Part shown: piece by piece, positions 33,371 through 44,041 of the stretch
Position numbering within the stretch: the first letter of the stretch is position 1
Layout of the letters: every line of letters starts with the position of its first letter
Translations under genes and position numbers: made by a program
Notes under the pieces: generated by a model
What the model was told of the DNA's origin: nothing
The model's database searches: none
The model's input: only the letters and a program-made list of their open reading frames with translations
Origin: Winogradskyella ouciana
GTDB lineage: Bacteria > Bacteroidota > Bacteroidia > Flavobacteriales > Flavobacteriaceae
DNA: 64,000 bases
Direction: 5' to 3'
NCBI RefSeq assembly: GCF_009709615.1
Contig: NZ_WJYA01000004.1
Coordinates: 620,001-684,000 of the forward strand

Positions 33371-36300
33371 ATGAAGCAAAACCTACTTATTACAATGAGT
33401 TTAGTCTCATTGTTATCGTTTAACATGTATTCCCAAAACCCAGGGAATGTTCCTCTAGGTTTACAAATGTGGCTTAAAGCTGATGAAGGAGTCTCTTTAT
33501 CCGGTACCAATGTAAATTCTTGGACGGATCAGTCCCTTAATAATATTACGGGATCTTCAGATGGTTCTACAGATGCTCAGTATACTGCTGATGGTATCAA
33601 CTTTAATCCCGTTATTACTTTCAACGGTGATAATTTCTATAATTATGGTACACCTGCCTTGTTGAATATTAACCCATCGTTACAAACCTTATCAATTATT
33701 GCAGTAGTTACTTCAGACCAAACTAATGGTGGAACTGTGATATCCAAAGGAGACAACGCTACAAGAAATTTTCAATTATGGTTTGATGATACAGATAGAG
33801 TTGCAAATTATACCCTTGGTAAAAGTGTTATTGACGGAGGAAGGAAATCTGGAACATTTCATGTTAAGAATGAACCAAAAATCAATACAGGAGTGGTTTC
33901 CATTCTTCCTAATCCATTATTACGTTTAACATCTTATGTTAATGGAGTAGTAGATGCAATTGATGTTAATGACGGAACAGGTTCTGGTACAGTAGCAACA
34001 ACAGATGTTTTGGTAGGAGCAAGACGCGATACAGGAAATACAGGATCAGATGAAGAATTTCATGGTGATATTGCAGAAGTTATAGTTTACAATAGGGATT
34101 TAACCATGCTCGAAATACAGCAGATAGAATCTTATTTGGCAATTAAATATGGTATTACACTAGGAGCAAATGACGAGCTGTGGGATTCTGCAACAAGTAC
34201 AAGTTCTTCTATAGCATATTCTGGCACAAGCAGTAATTATTATAGTTCGGCTGGTACCATAATATGGAATGGACCATCAAATGCTGGTTATGGTTACAAT
34301 GTTATAGGTCTTGGTAGAGACAACTCATCTGGGTTATTGCAAATTAAATCAACATCGTCTAGTGTGGTAACTTCAGATATTGTTACTATAGAAGGTGAGG
34401 TAGGCAGCTTTATAAATAACAACAGCTTTTTAATAGTTGGTCATAATGGTGCACCTGCTACCTTAACTTCAACTGGGACACCAGACAGAACAACGTCCAT
34501 GTTCAATAGAATGTGGAAGGTTAGTGAAGCCGTTTCAGAAACAGGGTTAATGAAGTTGGAATTTGATTTATCAACGACATCAATTTCAGATGGCACTGCT
34601 TCAAATCTAGATTTGTATGTGGCTGATGATACAAGTTTAAACAATTATAAAAATTACCCAGGTACGTATGATTCTTCTACAAAAATTTTGACCTATAACC
34701 TCATCGATTTAGAAGATGGTCAATTCTTTACACTAGCTGAACCTAACGTGCTTTCTGGCTCATTTTCTTTGCTTTTTGATGGTGTTGATGATGTTATTGA
34801 AACAGGTTTAGACCTTAGTGGGTTGCCAGAGGTTACAATTATGTGTTGGGTAAAACGAACAAACGACACCGAGTTACTTCAAACAGGTATAATAGGTCAG
34901 CCTGGTATTTTTGGTTTATCTGTTTTGGGCGATGATCTTACTGTAGATTTTGCTGGTAATATAGTTGGAGGTCTTAATCTTACACAAACAGGTATTGGGA
35001 ATACTTCTCAAACTTGGCATCATATAGCAGCAACTTTTAAAGATGGAAATGTAAAGATGTATTTTGATGGTGAACTTGTAGATTCAGTTGTTAATGTATT
35101 AGGTAATACGGTCTTAGGGTTAACTTCGGCAGCTACATTTAATATTGGAGGTAATGTTACCTCAATTTTAGGAGGAGATAATTTTGAAGGTGAAATAGAT
35201 GAAGTAAGAGTGTTTTCTATAGCTTTAGAAGATGAGCAGATTCAGCAAATGGTTTATCAAGAAATAGAAGATCAGTCTGGTAATGTTTCTGGAAGTGTTA
35301 TCCCTAAGGCTATAAAAGATCATGCTACGGATAATACAGTAGATTGGTCATCTTTATCCTTGTATTACACCTTAAATGTTGTTCGTGGCAATTGTATTGT
35401 GGATGGATCAGATAATTTTCTTAATGGATCTCTTATGAATATTGCTACAGGTTCTCTTCTAGCCCAAGGTGCACCTATGCCATATACAACAACCAGTGAT
35501 GGGCTGTGGACAGATGCCTCTACATGGGAAAATGGTAGTCAATGGGATATTACCGATCTGCCAAATAAAGATTGGGCTATTGTTCATATTAAGGATAATG
35601 TGAGCACAACAGCATCACACAAACACTTAGGTTTAATTGTTGATGCCAATAAAACTTTGACTATAAATGGCACTAATGAATTAAACAACACATGGTATTT
35701 AGAATTAAATGGTACTATTGACCTTAAGGAAGATTCGCAACTAGTACAGACAGACATTAGCGATCTTGCAGTAACTAGTGCAGGTAAAATTTTAAGAAGA
35801 CAAGAAGGGCTCTCTAGTATGTATAGATACAATTATTGGAGTTCTCCTGTTGGAATTCAAAATACAACATCAAATAACAATGACTATAATATGTCGATGT
35901 TAGAAGATGCCGCAGGTAGCATTCAATTTGTGAGTACTTACGATGTTCCAGTGACATCTCCAGCTACTTTAAGTACCTATTGGATGTATACCTATATTAA
36001 TGGCTTAACCTATTACGACTGGCAGGCCATAACACCATCTACAAATATTCCTGTTGGTACAGGTTACACGCAAAAAGGACCAGATGTTGCTGGTACGGAA
36101 CATCAGTATATTTTTTCAGGTAAACCTAATAATGGTGAGATATTGATTAGCGTCACGGATACGGGAGGAGTTGGTTCTGTCCCAGATGTTTCTAAAACCG
36201 ATTATCTATTAGGTAATCCTTACCCTTCTGCAATAGATGCGCACCAATTCATAGACGACAATGCAGGCGTTACTAATGGTGTAATTTATTTATGGGAGCA

Positions 36301-37294
36301 ATGGTCTGGTGATAGTCATATTTTAAATGAGTATGAAGGTGGTTACGCTCTACTCAACAAAGCTGCTAAGGTTAGAGCATACCAATTTGAAGGTATATCT
36401 GGTGACGATAATGGTTCTCAAGATGGTACAAAAACACCAACGAGATTTATTCCTGTGGGACAAGGTTTTATGACCGAAATTATAGCGGATGGAACTATAG
36501 AGTTTAATAATGACCAAAGAATATTTAAGCAAGAAAGTTTAGGTGAATCCGTATTTTTTAGACAAAATAATCCAAGTGCGGAAAATACAACTGGTACTGA
36601 AGAAGAAGACGTAATGCAACTCATTAAACTAGAGTTCATAGTTAGTAATGGTGTATCACGAGAGCTGGCTTTAGCTTTTAGTGATCTTACAACTGATGAT
36701 TATGATTATGGATATGACGCTAAGCTAGATGAACTAAATCCTAATGATTTAACAACTGAAATGAATGGAGAAAAGTACCTTATTCAATCATTTTCTTCAA
36801 TAATGCCAACTAAGGAAATAGACTTAGTTTTAAGCAGTGATGGCATTGAAAGCTATACTATAAATATGATAGAAACAGAGTATATTGATGATGATGTCGA
36901 TATTTATTTGTTTGATGCCTATCAGAACGTTTATATTGATTTAAGAAACGCTAACTATGATTTCACATCAGAAATTTCAGGTGAAGTAGCTGATCGTTTT
37001 AAGATTGTATTTTCACAAGGTGATACTTTGTCTGTAAATGAAATTAATAGCGAAAATATTAGTTTGTACTTAGACTATAACACCAATAAATTGCACGTTA
37101 AAGGGTTGAATCAAAGTGTTCTGGAAGTTGGTGTTACAAATATGTTGGGTCAAAAAGTACAGACCTACAGAAACATTAGCCAAGATAAGATTGAGAATGG
37201 TTTAAAACTTCAAGACTTAAATTCTGGATTTTATCTCATTGATTTAAAACTTGAATCTGCCAACACATTCTCAAAGAAAGTCGTAATGAGATAA
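33371..37294 (+). CDS. Large LamG-domain surface protein with T9SS type A sorting tail
   Basis: A 1307-residue secreted protein. Signal peptide (1-21); a first concanavalin A/LamG-like domain (about 25-265, LGLQMWLKADEGV); a linker domain (about 270-465); a second LamG domain (about 470-625, FDGVDDVIETG, WHHIAATFKDG, GEIDEVRVFS); a beta-solenoid-like G8-type region (about 695-800, SDGLWTDASTWENG); a YNYWSSPVG module (about 815-1100); and a C-terminal type A sorting domain (about 1225-1307, ISLYLDYNTNKLHVKG through KKVVMR) that directs export by the type IX system, whose gldKLMN genes lie at 51-56 kb. Probable adhesin or cell-surface enzyme; no catalytic motif is visible. Confidence 0.9.
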   Translation: MKQNLLITMSLVSLLSFNMYSQNPGNVPLGLQMWLKADEGVSLSGTNVNSWTDQSLNNITGSSDGSTDAQYTADGINFNPVITFNGDNFYNYGTPALLNINPSLQTLSIIAVVTSDQTNGGTVISKGDNATRNFQLWFDDTDRVANYTLGKSVIDGGRKSGTFHVKNEPKINTGVVSILPNPLLRLTSYVNGVVDAIDVNDGTGSGTVATTDVLVGARRDTGNTGSDEEFHGDIAEVIVYNRDLTMLEIQQIESYLAIKYGITLGANDELWDSATSTSSSIAYSGTSSNYYSSAGTIIWNGPSNAGYGYNVIGLGRDNSSGLLQIKSTSSSVVTSDIVTIEGEVGSFINNNSFLIVGHNGAPATLTSTGTPDRTTSMFNRMWKVSEAVSETGLMKLEFDLSTTSISDGTASNLDLYVADDTSLNNYKNYPGTYDSSTKILTYNLIDLEDGQFFTLAEPNVLSGSFSLLFDGVDDVIETGLDLSGLPEVTIMCWVKRTNDTELLQTGIIGQPGIFGLSVLGDDLTVDFAGNIVGGLNLTQTGIGNTSQTWHHIAATFKDGNVKMYFDGELVDSVVNVLGNTVLGLTSAATFNIGGNVTSILGGDNFEGEIDEVRVFSIALEDEQIQQMVYQEIEDQSGNVSGSVIPKAIKDHATDNTVDWSSLSLYYTLNVVRGNCIVDGSDNFLNGSLMNIATGSLLAQGAPMPYTTTSDGLWTDASTWENGSQWDITDLPNKDWAIVHIKDNVSTTASHKHLGLIVDANKTLTINGTNELNNTWYLELNGTIDLKEDSQLVQTDISDLAVTSAGKILRRQEGLSSMYRYNYWSSPVGIQNTTSNNNDYNMSMLEDAAGSIQFVSTYDVPVTSPATLSTYWMYTYINGLTYYDWQAITPSTNIPVGTGYTQKGPDVAGTEHQYIFSGKPNNGEILISVTDTGGVGSVPDVSKTDYLLGNPYPSAIDAHQFIDDNAGVTNGVIYLWEQWSGDSHILNEYEGGYALLNKAAKVRAYQFEGISGDDNGSQDGTKTPTRFIPVGQGFMTEIIADGTIEFNNDQRIFKQESLGESVFFRQNNPSAENTTGTEEEDVMQLIKLEFIVSNGVSRELALAFSDLTTDDYDYGYDAKLDELNPNDLTTEMNGEKYLIQSFSSIMPTKEIDLVLSSDGIESYTINMIETEYIDDDVDIYLFDAYQNVYIDLRNANYDFTSEISGEVADRFKIVFSQGDTLSVNEINSENISLYLDYNTNKLHVKGLNQSVLEVGVTNMLGQKVQTYRNISQDKIENGLKLQDLNSGFYLIDLKLESANTFSKKVVMR

Positions 37295-37453
37295 AACAAA
37301 ACCTTAATTTTTGATGTGTTGTTCTGGGTACTATTTCAACGATTTTATGGAAGTAAAATATATTTAATTTTTTAGTTAAATTATTCACAATGAAAGTATC
37401 ACGGATTCGCATTATATCTACCTTTAATATGTTCTTTTAAAAACAATAAAGTT

Positions 37454-37540
37454 ATGGGACAAACTCAGTCTAAAGGTAAGCCTTCTGCGCCTAAACAAGC
37501 GCCTAAGAAGACTCCACAGGCTTCTCCAAAGAAGAAGTAA
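37454..37540 (+). CDS. Putative 28-residue Lys/Pro/Ala-rich peptide
   Basis: ATG at 37454 to TAA at 37540 encodes 28 residues starting MGQTQSKGKPSAPKQ and ending SPKKK: eight Lys, five Pro, no acidic and no hydrophobic core. An A-rich leader (as usual before flavobacterial starts) precedes the ATG, a TACCTTTA box (37420-37427) lies 26 bases upstream, and a hairpin terminator begins 8 bases after the stop. This makes a compact unit of about 140 bases. Function unknown; it could also be a small RNA or chance. Confidence 0.5.
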   Translation: MGQTQSKGKPSAPKQAPKKTPQASPKKK

Positions 37541-37548
37541 TTTGTGGT

Positions 37549-37576
37549 AGGTTTATTTCGTATAAACCTTTTATTC
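37549..37576 (+). terminator. Terminator of the small peptide gene
   Basis: Stem AGGTTTAT (37549-37556) with ATAAACCT (37562-37569), loop TTCGT, then TTTATT. It starts 8 bases after the peptide stop codon. Confidence 0.65.
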
Positions 37577-37591
37577 AAGTAAGAAAAGATT

Positions 37592-37623
37592 AAAAAAACC
37601 ACCTCTAAAAAAGGTGGTTTTAT
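37592..37623. terminator. Hairpin with A/T flanks in the 37.3-37.8 kb gap
   Basis: AAAACCACCT (37595-37604) pairs with AGGTGGTTTT (37612-37621); A run to the left, T to the right. Likely a bidirectional terminator. Confidence 0.65.
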
Positions 37624-37657
37624 ATTGTGTTAAAAGCATAGATGTACTAAAATACAA

Positions 37658-37688
37658 GACCTCACAGGTTTTTAAAACCTGTGAGGTC
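37658..37688. repeat. Dispersed palindromic repeat (ACCTCACAGG type)
   Basis: A perfect 15-bp inverted repeat, GACCTCACAGGTTTT (37658-37672) and AAAACCTGTGAGGTC (37674-37688). Elements with this core are seen between genes in many Bacteroidota. It lacks a T run, so it is unlikely to be a simple terminator. With the three neighbouring hairpins it fills the 481-base gap between the surface protein and groEL; besides the small peptide gene nothing else was seen there. Confidence 0.8.
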
Positions 37689-37689
37689 T

Positions 37690-37726
37690 ATAAAACAAAA
37701 GCCCTCGATTTTCATCAAGGGCTTTT
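37690..37726 (-). terminator. Terminator of groEL
   Basis: AAAAGCCCTCGAT (37697-37709) pairs with ATCAAGGGCTTTT (37714-37726). The one non-pair on the plus strand becomes a G-U wobble in minus-strand RNA, and a T-rich tail follows in that direction. Confidence 0.8.
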
Positions 37727-37775
37727 AAATTTATAACTGACCTAAGTCAATAAATTATCTGTGGCGATTCGCCGC

Positions 37776-39509
<1,734 letters not shown>

Positions 39510-39515
39510 GACAAT

Positions 39516-39791
39516 TTAGATAATTGCCAAAATATCGCTCTCGCGCATCATTAAATAATCTTTACCTTCTAGTTTAAGCTCAGTGCCTCCATACTTTCCA
39601 TAAAGTACAGTGTCACCTACTTTTACAGTTAAAGGTTCGTCTTTTTTTCCGTTGCCAACAGCAACAACAGTTCCCTTTTGCGGTTTTTCTTTTGCATTAT
39701 CTGGAATAATAATACCAGAAGCTGTTTTGGTTTCAGCTTCCATAGGTTCTACTAGAACTCGGTCTGCTAAAGGTTTAATGTTTAAAGCCAT
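39516..39791 (-). CDS. groES: Co-chaperonin GroES (Hsp10)
   Basis: A 91-residue lid of the GroEL chamber. The mobile loop region (about 16-33, with [14 protein letters not shown]), the roof loop and the beta-barrel motif [12 protein letters not shown] are all visible. First gene of the groES-groEL operon. The 174 bases upstream lack CIRCE; on the minus strand a CTTGGCAC element (around 39854-39861) is a partial match to a sigma-54 -24 box, with a poor -12. Confidence 0.98.
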   Translation of the reverse strand: MALNIKPLADRVLVEPMEAETKTASGIIIPDNAKEKPQKGTVVAVGNGKKDEPLTVKVGDTVLYGKYGGTELKLEGKDYLMMRESDILAII

Positions 39792-39904
39792 TTTTTAAAT
39801 ATGTTTTAGTTGTTTAATTAAAATTTACGCTAAAGCGTATTTCGAAAATTGTGCCAAGGCAATGAGACTGACAAAGTTTCAGATTTAGTCTTTAAATAGA
39901 TAGA

Positions 39905-39933
39905 AATAAAAAAAGCCAACTGTAACAGTTGGC
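39905..39933 (-). terminator. Terminator of secG
   Basis: Near-perfect hairpin GCCAACTGT (39915-39923)/ACAGTTGGC (39925-39933), with a plus-strand A run on the left that gives the minus-strand T tail. It lies 32 bases past the secG stop. Confidence 0.85.
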
Positions 39934-39965
39934 TTTAAACTTTTATATAACAGAAAATTATTTTC

Positions 39966-40310
39966 CTATTGTATAGTATCATTTAAATTTACAGCATCTT
40001 CTGTTGAGGCTGGTAATGAAGACGGTGTTTCAACGGCTTCGTCTGCATCCAATGCTGTAGATTCTGCACTACCACCTATATCCAATGTTAAATTTGAAGC
40101 CAAAATCAATAGAATAAGTACAGTGGCTAAAAACCAAGTACTCTTATCTAAGAAATCACCTGTTTTCTTCACACCTCCTAATTGTTGTGTACCTCCGCCA
40201 CCAAATGAAGATGATAAACCACCACCTTTTGGGTTTTGAACCATAATCACTGCTACTAATAGAAATGCTACTATTACGATAAGGATTAAAAATATTGTAA
40301 ATGGACTCAT
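39966..40310 (-). CDS. secG: Preprotein translocase subunit SecG
   Basis: A 114-residue inner membrane protein with two helices (about 2-24 and 55-75) joined by the conserved loop LVAVIMVQNPKGGGLSSSFGGGG. It speeds SecYEG protein export. The acidic C-terminal tail is longer than in E. coli. It starts 1 base after the stop of the TPR-like gene, so the lptE-TPR-secG run is one operon. Confidence 0.95.
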   Translation of the reverse strand: MSPFTIFLILIVIVAFLLVAVIMVQNPKGGGLSSSFGGGGTQQLGGVKKTGDFLDKSTWFLATVLILLILASNLTLDIGGSAESTALDADEAVETPSSLPASTEDAVNLNDTIQ

Positions 40311-40311
40311 T

Positions 40312-41235
40312 TTATATTGTATTATCTTTTAATTCTTCTACCAATTTTATTTGGTCTGCAAAGAAACTACTTTTTTCTGGATATTTCAAACTTAAAATTT
40401 TATAAGATTGAATGGCTTTATCATAGTTTTTTTGCTCTAGGTAAATCCGTGCCAAGGTTTCAGTCATTAAGCTATCTGAAACGTCTGCTTCATTGTTTAC
40501 CAACTTAGGTTTTGGTGCATTACTGGCAACCGGTTTTATCTTAGGATTTTCATTGATGAACTTGTCTATGATAGCCAGTTTTTCTTCTAATGGTGTAGTG
40601 CTTTTGCTTTCAGAATTGCTATTGTCGTTATCTTTTGTTTCTTCCCTTACAATAGGTTTAAAGCTTGTAATTTTTAACCATTCTGCAAACGAGTGACTTT
40701 CTTTTTTGTCAAACTCAAGAGGCTTTCCTATGTTAAGTTTTTTCTCTGGCGCAATATTATCTACATCTATGGAAATGACAGAGTCTTCAATGTTTTGGAT
40801 TTCGGTTTTTGGTATAGGATTACTTTTAGCTTTAAATAAGTTAGGGTCTAGTACACCTTCAGTAGCCTTGATATGCTCTTTTAAGGCGTCATCGATCATT
40901 ACGCTTTTGTCAACAGAAATATCATCAACTTCACTAACCTCCATGGACTTAATGTTTTCAGAATTTTGTTTGATTTGATTTGAAATCTCATTCTGATTAA
41001 ATACGTCTGACGTAATATAATCAAACAAAACACTGCGATCCGCTGTATGAGCAGCCGTAATCTTTAATGCGTTATTGTATTTATAGCTTTCTTTCTGTTT
41101 TAGACCTTTAAGATGTAAAGCTCGTAAGGGTTGAAAGTATGGGTACTCATTAATTGTTGAGGAAAGCATATCAGCTTGATAGCCAGTTATGGCTTCAGGA
41201 TGTTGTAAAAGATATGTGAGTTCTTGAAGCTGCAT
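40312..41235 (-). CDS. TPR-like protein of unknown function between lptE and secG
   Basis: A 307-residue cytoplasmic protein without signal peptide. The N-terminal part (1-90, LQELTYLLQHPEAITGY, LRALHLKGLKQKESYKYN) is conserved in this locus among flavobacteria; the middle (about 110-240) is charged and low in structure; the C-terminal part (about 255-305) looks like one TPR unit (ETLARIYLEQKNYDKAIQSYKILSLKYP). It overlaps neither neighbour but is 3 bases from lptE and 1 from secG, so it is co-translated. Function unknown; a link to envelope assembly is an inference from its neighbours. Confidence 0.85.
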   Translation of the reverse strand: MQLQELTYLLQHPEAITGYQADMLSSTINEYPYFQPLRALHLKGLKQKESYKYNNALKITAAHTADRSVLFDYITSDVFNQNEISNQIKQNSENIKSMEVSEVDDISVDKSVMIDDALKEHIKATEGVLDPNLFKAKSNPIPKTEIQNIEDSVISIDVDNIAPEKKLNIGKPLEFDKKESHSFAEWLKITSFKPIVREETKDNDNSNSESKSTTPLEEKLAIIDKFINENPKIKPVASNAPKPKLVNNEADVSDSLMTETLARIYLEQKNYDKAIQSYKILSLKYPEKSSFFADQIKLVEELKDNTI

Positions 41236-41238
41236 AGT

Positions 41239-41739
41239 TTACCAATCTGCTAAAGTAGCATTAATTATATCTTGTGTCAAACGCTCAAAAATAACCTCGA
41301 AGGCTTCATCTTTTAATCCGCCAACTAATTGTTCGTTAGCGCCATAGTCATAGAAAAATGAAAAACGCTGTTCCATATCTTTTTCGGAATCTTGGGTATT
41401 AAAATAACGAACATTTACGCTAATAGTCAGTCGGTTTTGTGCTGCCGTATTCTGAGCAGTAGCAGTCATCGGTGCGATTCTATACTCAATAATTTCACCT
41501 TCGTAAATAACTTCACCTCCAGAATTGACCAATTGAGCACTTGTTTGGTTTTGGATGATATCTTGAAGCGCATTTGTAAATTGAATATCTAATCCAGGTT
41601 CAACCAAGTCTGCATTATTCTGAAAGAAGTTGACCTGAAACGTTTCTGGTGTTTCTGTAAGTCCGGTAAAAGAGTATATGCCACAATTTGTTAATGTGAT
41701 AGCTACTAGAAGTAAGATACTGCCCTTTATTAATTTCAT
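41239..41739 (-). CDS. lptE: LptE-family outer membrane LPS assembly lipoprotein
   Basis: A 166-residue lipoprotein with a lipobox ending in LTNC (C19). LptE plugs the LptD barrel and helps insert LPS in the outer membrane; the Bacteroidota version is recognised by GIYSFTGLTETPETFQVNFF and FEVIFERLTQDIINATLADW. With lpxK in this window it marks a lipid A-containing envelope. It is followed 3 bases later by the TPR-like gene. Confidence 0.88.
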   Translation of the reverse strand: MKLIKGSILLLVAITLTNCGIYSFTGLTETPETFQVNFFQNNADLVEPGLDIQFTNALQDIIQNQTSAQLVNSGGEVIYEGEIIEYRIAPMTATAQNTAAQNRLTISVNVRYFNTQDSEKDMEQRFSFFYDYGANEQLVGGLKDEAFEVIFERLTQDIINATLADW

Positions 41740-41821
41740 TTAAATGCTTTTAATGGTTTAAGGTGTTTGCTGAAAACGCAATAGAAACCTTAAATATTTC
41801 TACAATCTTCATAATTAATTC

Positions 41822-43087
41822 TTAAAGATCGTATTGCTTAATCTTTCTGTACAGTGTTCGTTCACTAATGCCTAATTCTGCTGCGGCCAATTTACGCTTT
41901 CCATTGTGGCGCTCCAATGATTTTTTGATGAGTTCTAATTCCTTGTCTTGTAGAGATAAGGTTTCTTCTTCTTCAATTTCCTCAGCGAAATGATATTTGT
42001 CTTCCACTTGTTCAGGTTCATCTTCCTTTGCCTGGACATGTTCAGGTATTGTAAGAACCTCTAGGTCTTCTACAGCATTTTCAAACTCCTCATCTTTATC
42101 GTCTCCGTAAATCTTTTCAATAAGATGCTCGTTTTCTTTTTGCACATCTGAGTTGCTGCCATTCTTCATCAACTCCATGGTGAGCTTTTTAAGATCGTTA
42201 AGATCACTCTTCATATCAAACAGAACCTTGTACAAAATCTCGCGTTCGCTGCTAAAGTCACTTTCGGACTTAGAATTGTTCACAACTGCAGGTAAATTAC
42301 TGCCAGTATTTGGTAGATAATGTTGGAGGGTAGTTGCGTTTATGGTGCGATTGTGTTCTAAAACAGAGACCTGTTCTGCTACATTACGTAGTTGACGTAT
42401 GTTTCCATTCCAGCGGTATTTTAAAAGTAAAGCAATAGCATCATCGGTCAGCTTTACCGTTGGCATTTTATATTTTAATGCAAAATCACTGGCAAATTTT
42501 CTGAACAATAAATGTATGTCTTCTTTTCTATCTCTCAGAGGAGGTAAATTGATTTCAATAGTGCTGAGACGATAATAAAGGTCTTCTCTAAACCTTTCTT
42601 TTTTTATAGCTTCAAACATATTGACGTTGGTCGCAGCGACAATTCTAACATTGGTTTTTTGGACTTTACTTGAGCCGACTTTTATGAATTCTCCATTCTC
42701 GAGTACACGAAGCAAACGAACCTGAGTAGTCAATGGTAACTCGCCAACTTCATCCAAAAATATGGTACCACCATCGGCAACTTCAAAATAACCAGAACGG
42801 GTTTGGGTGGCACCTGTAAAAGCGCCTTTTTCGTGACCAAAAAGCTCACTGTCAATAGTGCCCTCTGGTATGGCTCCACAATTCACAGCAATGTATTTGC
42901 CGTGTTTGCGATGCGAAAGCTGATGAATAATCTTTGGTACACTCTCTTTACCGACACCACTCTCACCTGTGACCAGTACCGAAATATCGGTTGGCGCAAC
43001 TTGTATGGCTTTTTCTATGGCACGGTTGAGTTTAGGGTCGTTTCCTATAATACCGAAGCGTTGTTTTATGGCTTGTACGGATTCCAT
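41822..43087 (-). CDS. Sigma-54-dependent transcriptional activator without receiver domain
   Basis: A 421-residue AAA+ activator. It begins almost directly with the central ATPase domain: Walker A GESGVGKE (41-48), GAFTGA loop that contacts sigma-54 (88-93), and Walker B in GGTIFLDEVGELPL. A charged linker follows (about 270-375), then a Fis-type helix-turn-helix (about 380-421, RKLAAAELGISERTLYRKI). There is no N-terminal sensor, so activity may be set by its level or by a partner. It lies 82 bases before lptE and 2 bases after the lipoprotein gene upstream. Confidence 0.93.
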   Translation of the reverse strand: MESVQAIKQRFGIIGNDPKLNRAIEKAIQVAPTDISVLVTGESGVGKESVPKIIHQLSHRKHGKYIAVNCGAIPEGTIDSELFGHEKGAFTGATQTRSGYFEVADGGTIFLDEVGELPLTTQVRLLRVLENGEFIKVGSSKVQKTNVRIVAATNVNMFEAIKKERFREDLYYRLSTIEINLPPLRDRKEDIHLLFRKFASDFALKYKMPTVKLTDDAIALLLKYRWNGNIRQLRNVAEQVSVLEHNRTINATTLQHYLPNTGSNLPAVVNNSKSESDFSSEREILYKVLFDMKSDLNDLKKLTMELMKNGSNSDVQKENEHLIEKIYGDDKDEEFENAVEDLEVLTIPEHVQAKEDEPEQVEDKYHFAEEIEEEETLSLQDKELELIKKSLERHNGKRKLAAAELGISERTLYRKIKQYDL

Positions 43088-43089
43088 GT

Positions 43090-44025
43090 TTAATTGACGT
43101 AAGTAAATCTTTCGTTAATTTCTACCATAAGATCTTCTCCAAAATCATAAACGATATCGCGGCTTGTAATTCTACCTGAGGTGTTATACTCCAAATCGAA
43201 TGTAAAAGTTTCTCCACTGAAGGTAGCACCATTCCAATTGTTAGATGAGTGGAACTGAGCAACTAAAGGACCAATCTCATCTGAATAATCATCGGTAAGA
43301 AAGTTCAATAAATAGTTGTCGTTATAAACTACTTGCAGCGGATTGGTATTATCATCAAAATCGTATGAATTATTACTATCAAATTCTCCAGAAGCAGTAC
43401 TGGTGTTTATGTTGCCAGTACCTGTATATGTTAAAGATTCCGTCTGTATTAAAAACGTGCCATCAAAGGATTCTTTTTTTATAACACGACCGAAACCATC
43501 TAATGTAAAAACCGTTGAAATACTTGAGCCTACTTCTGTTCTCGTAATGGCATTGCCATCGTAAGTGAAATTATAAACGTAATCATCAAAGTCATCTTCA
43601 TAATAATCATAAGTGATTTGTGATACCGAACCATCAGAGTAGGAGATAATATACTCATTAGTAGTTTGGCCCTCAGAATTTACAGAAATATTGCTGGTAA
43701 TTTGACCAGAAGCATTTCGAGTAAAACTTTGGTTTTCAGTTTCAGACGGAGAGCCCTCAACAGATACGCTAGTTGTAGACGATACTATTTTGTCATTGGA
43801 GATATTTATGTCTGAATTGGTTACGGTTTGAATTGACAACCCGAGGAAATTAACACTCAAATCTGTATCTAATTCATAAAGTGAAAGCGTTAAATCACTG
43901 CTTTCGCTTCCGTCATCTCCACCATCGTCACTACCGTCTTGCCCTGTTAATCCTGAATCAAGAGGTTCGTTTTCACAAGCTGTAACTAGAGATAAGGTCA
44001 ATAATAGTAATAGTAATTTTTTCAT
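43090..44025 (-). CDS. Lipoprotein with YD-repeat-like segments
   Basis: A lipoprotein of 311 residues when started at the ATG at 44025 (MKKLLLLLLTLSLVTAC), which gives a proper lipobox; the frame extends to 44073 but the earlier start lacks a signal peptide. After the lipidated Cys comes a Gly/Asp/Ser spacer (about 20-40), then beta-rich sequence with YD-like motifs (FTYDGNAITRTE, FTLDGFGRVIKKESFDG, LEYNTSGRITS) as in RHS-type surface proteins. Function unknown. It lies between miaB and the sigma-54 activator, with short gaps on both sides. Confidence 0.75.
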   Translation of the reverse strand: MKKLLLLLLTLSLVTACENEPLDSGLTGQDGSDDGGDDGSESSDLTLSLYELDTDLSVNFLGLSIQTVTNSDINISNDKIVSSTTSVSVEGSPSETENQSFTRNASGQITSNISVNSEGQTTNEYIISYSDGSVSQITYDYYEDDFDDYVYNFTYDGNAITRTEVGSSISTVFTLDGFGRVIKKESFDGTFLIQTESLTYTGTGNINTSTASGEFDSNNSYDFDDNTNPLQVVYNDNYLLNFLTDDYSDEIGPLVAQFHSSNNWNGATFSGETFTFDLEYNTSGRITSRDIVYDFGEDLMVEINERFTYVN

Positions 44026-44041
44026 TAAATGATTGGTTTGA

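Noticed and set aside
37763..37775. GGCGATTCGCC palindrome next to the groEL stop
   Set aside because: Short stem with a 1-3 base loop and no T tail; the better terminator is at 37697-37726.
39792..39965. CIRCE element before groES
   Set aside because: No TTAGCACTC-N9-GAGTGCTAA or near match in the gap.
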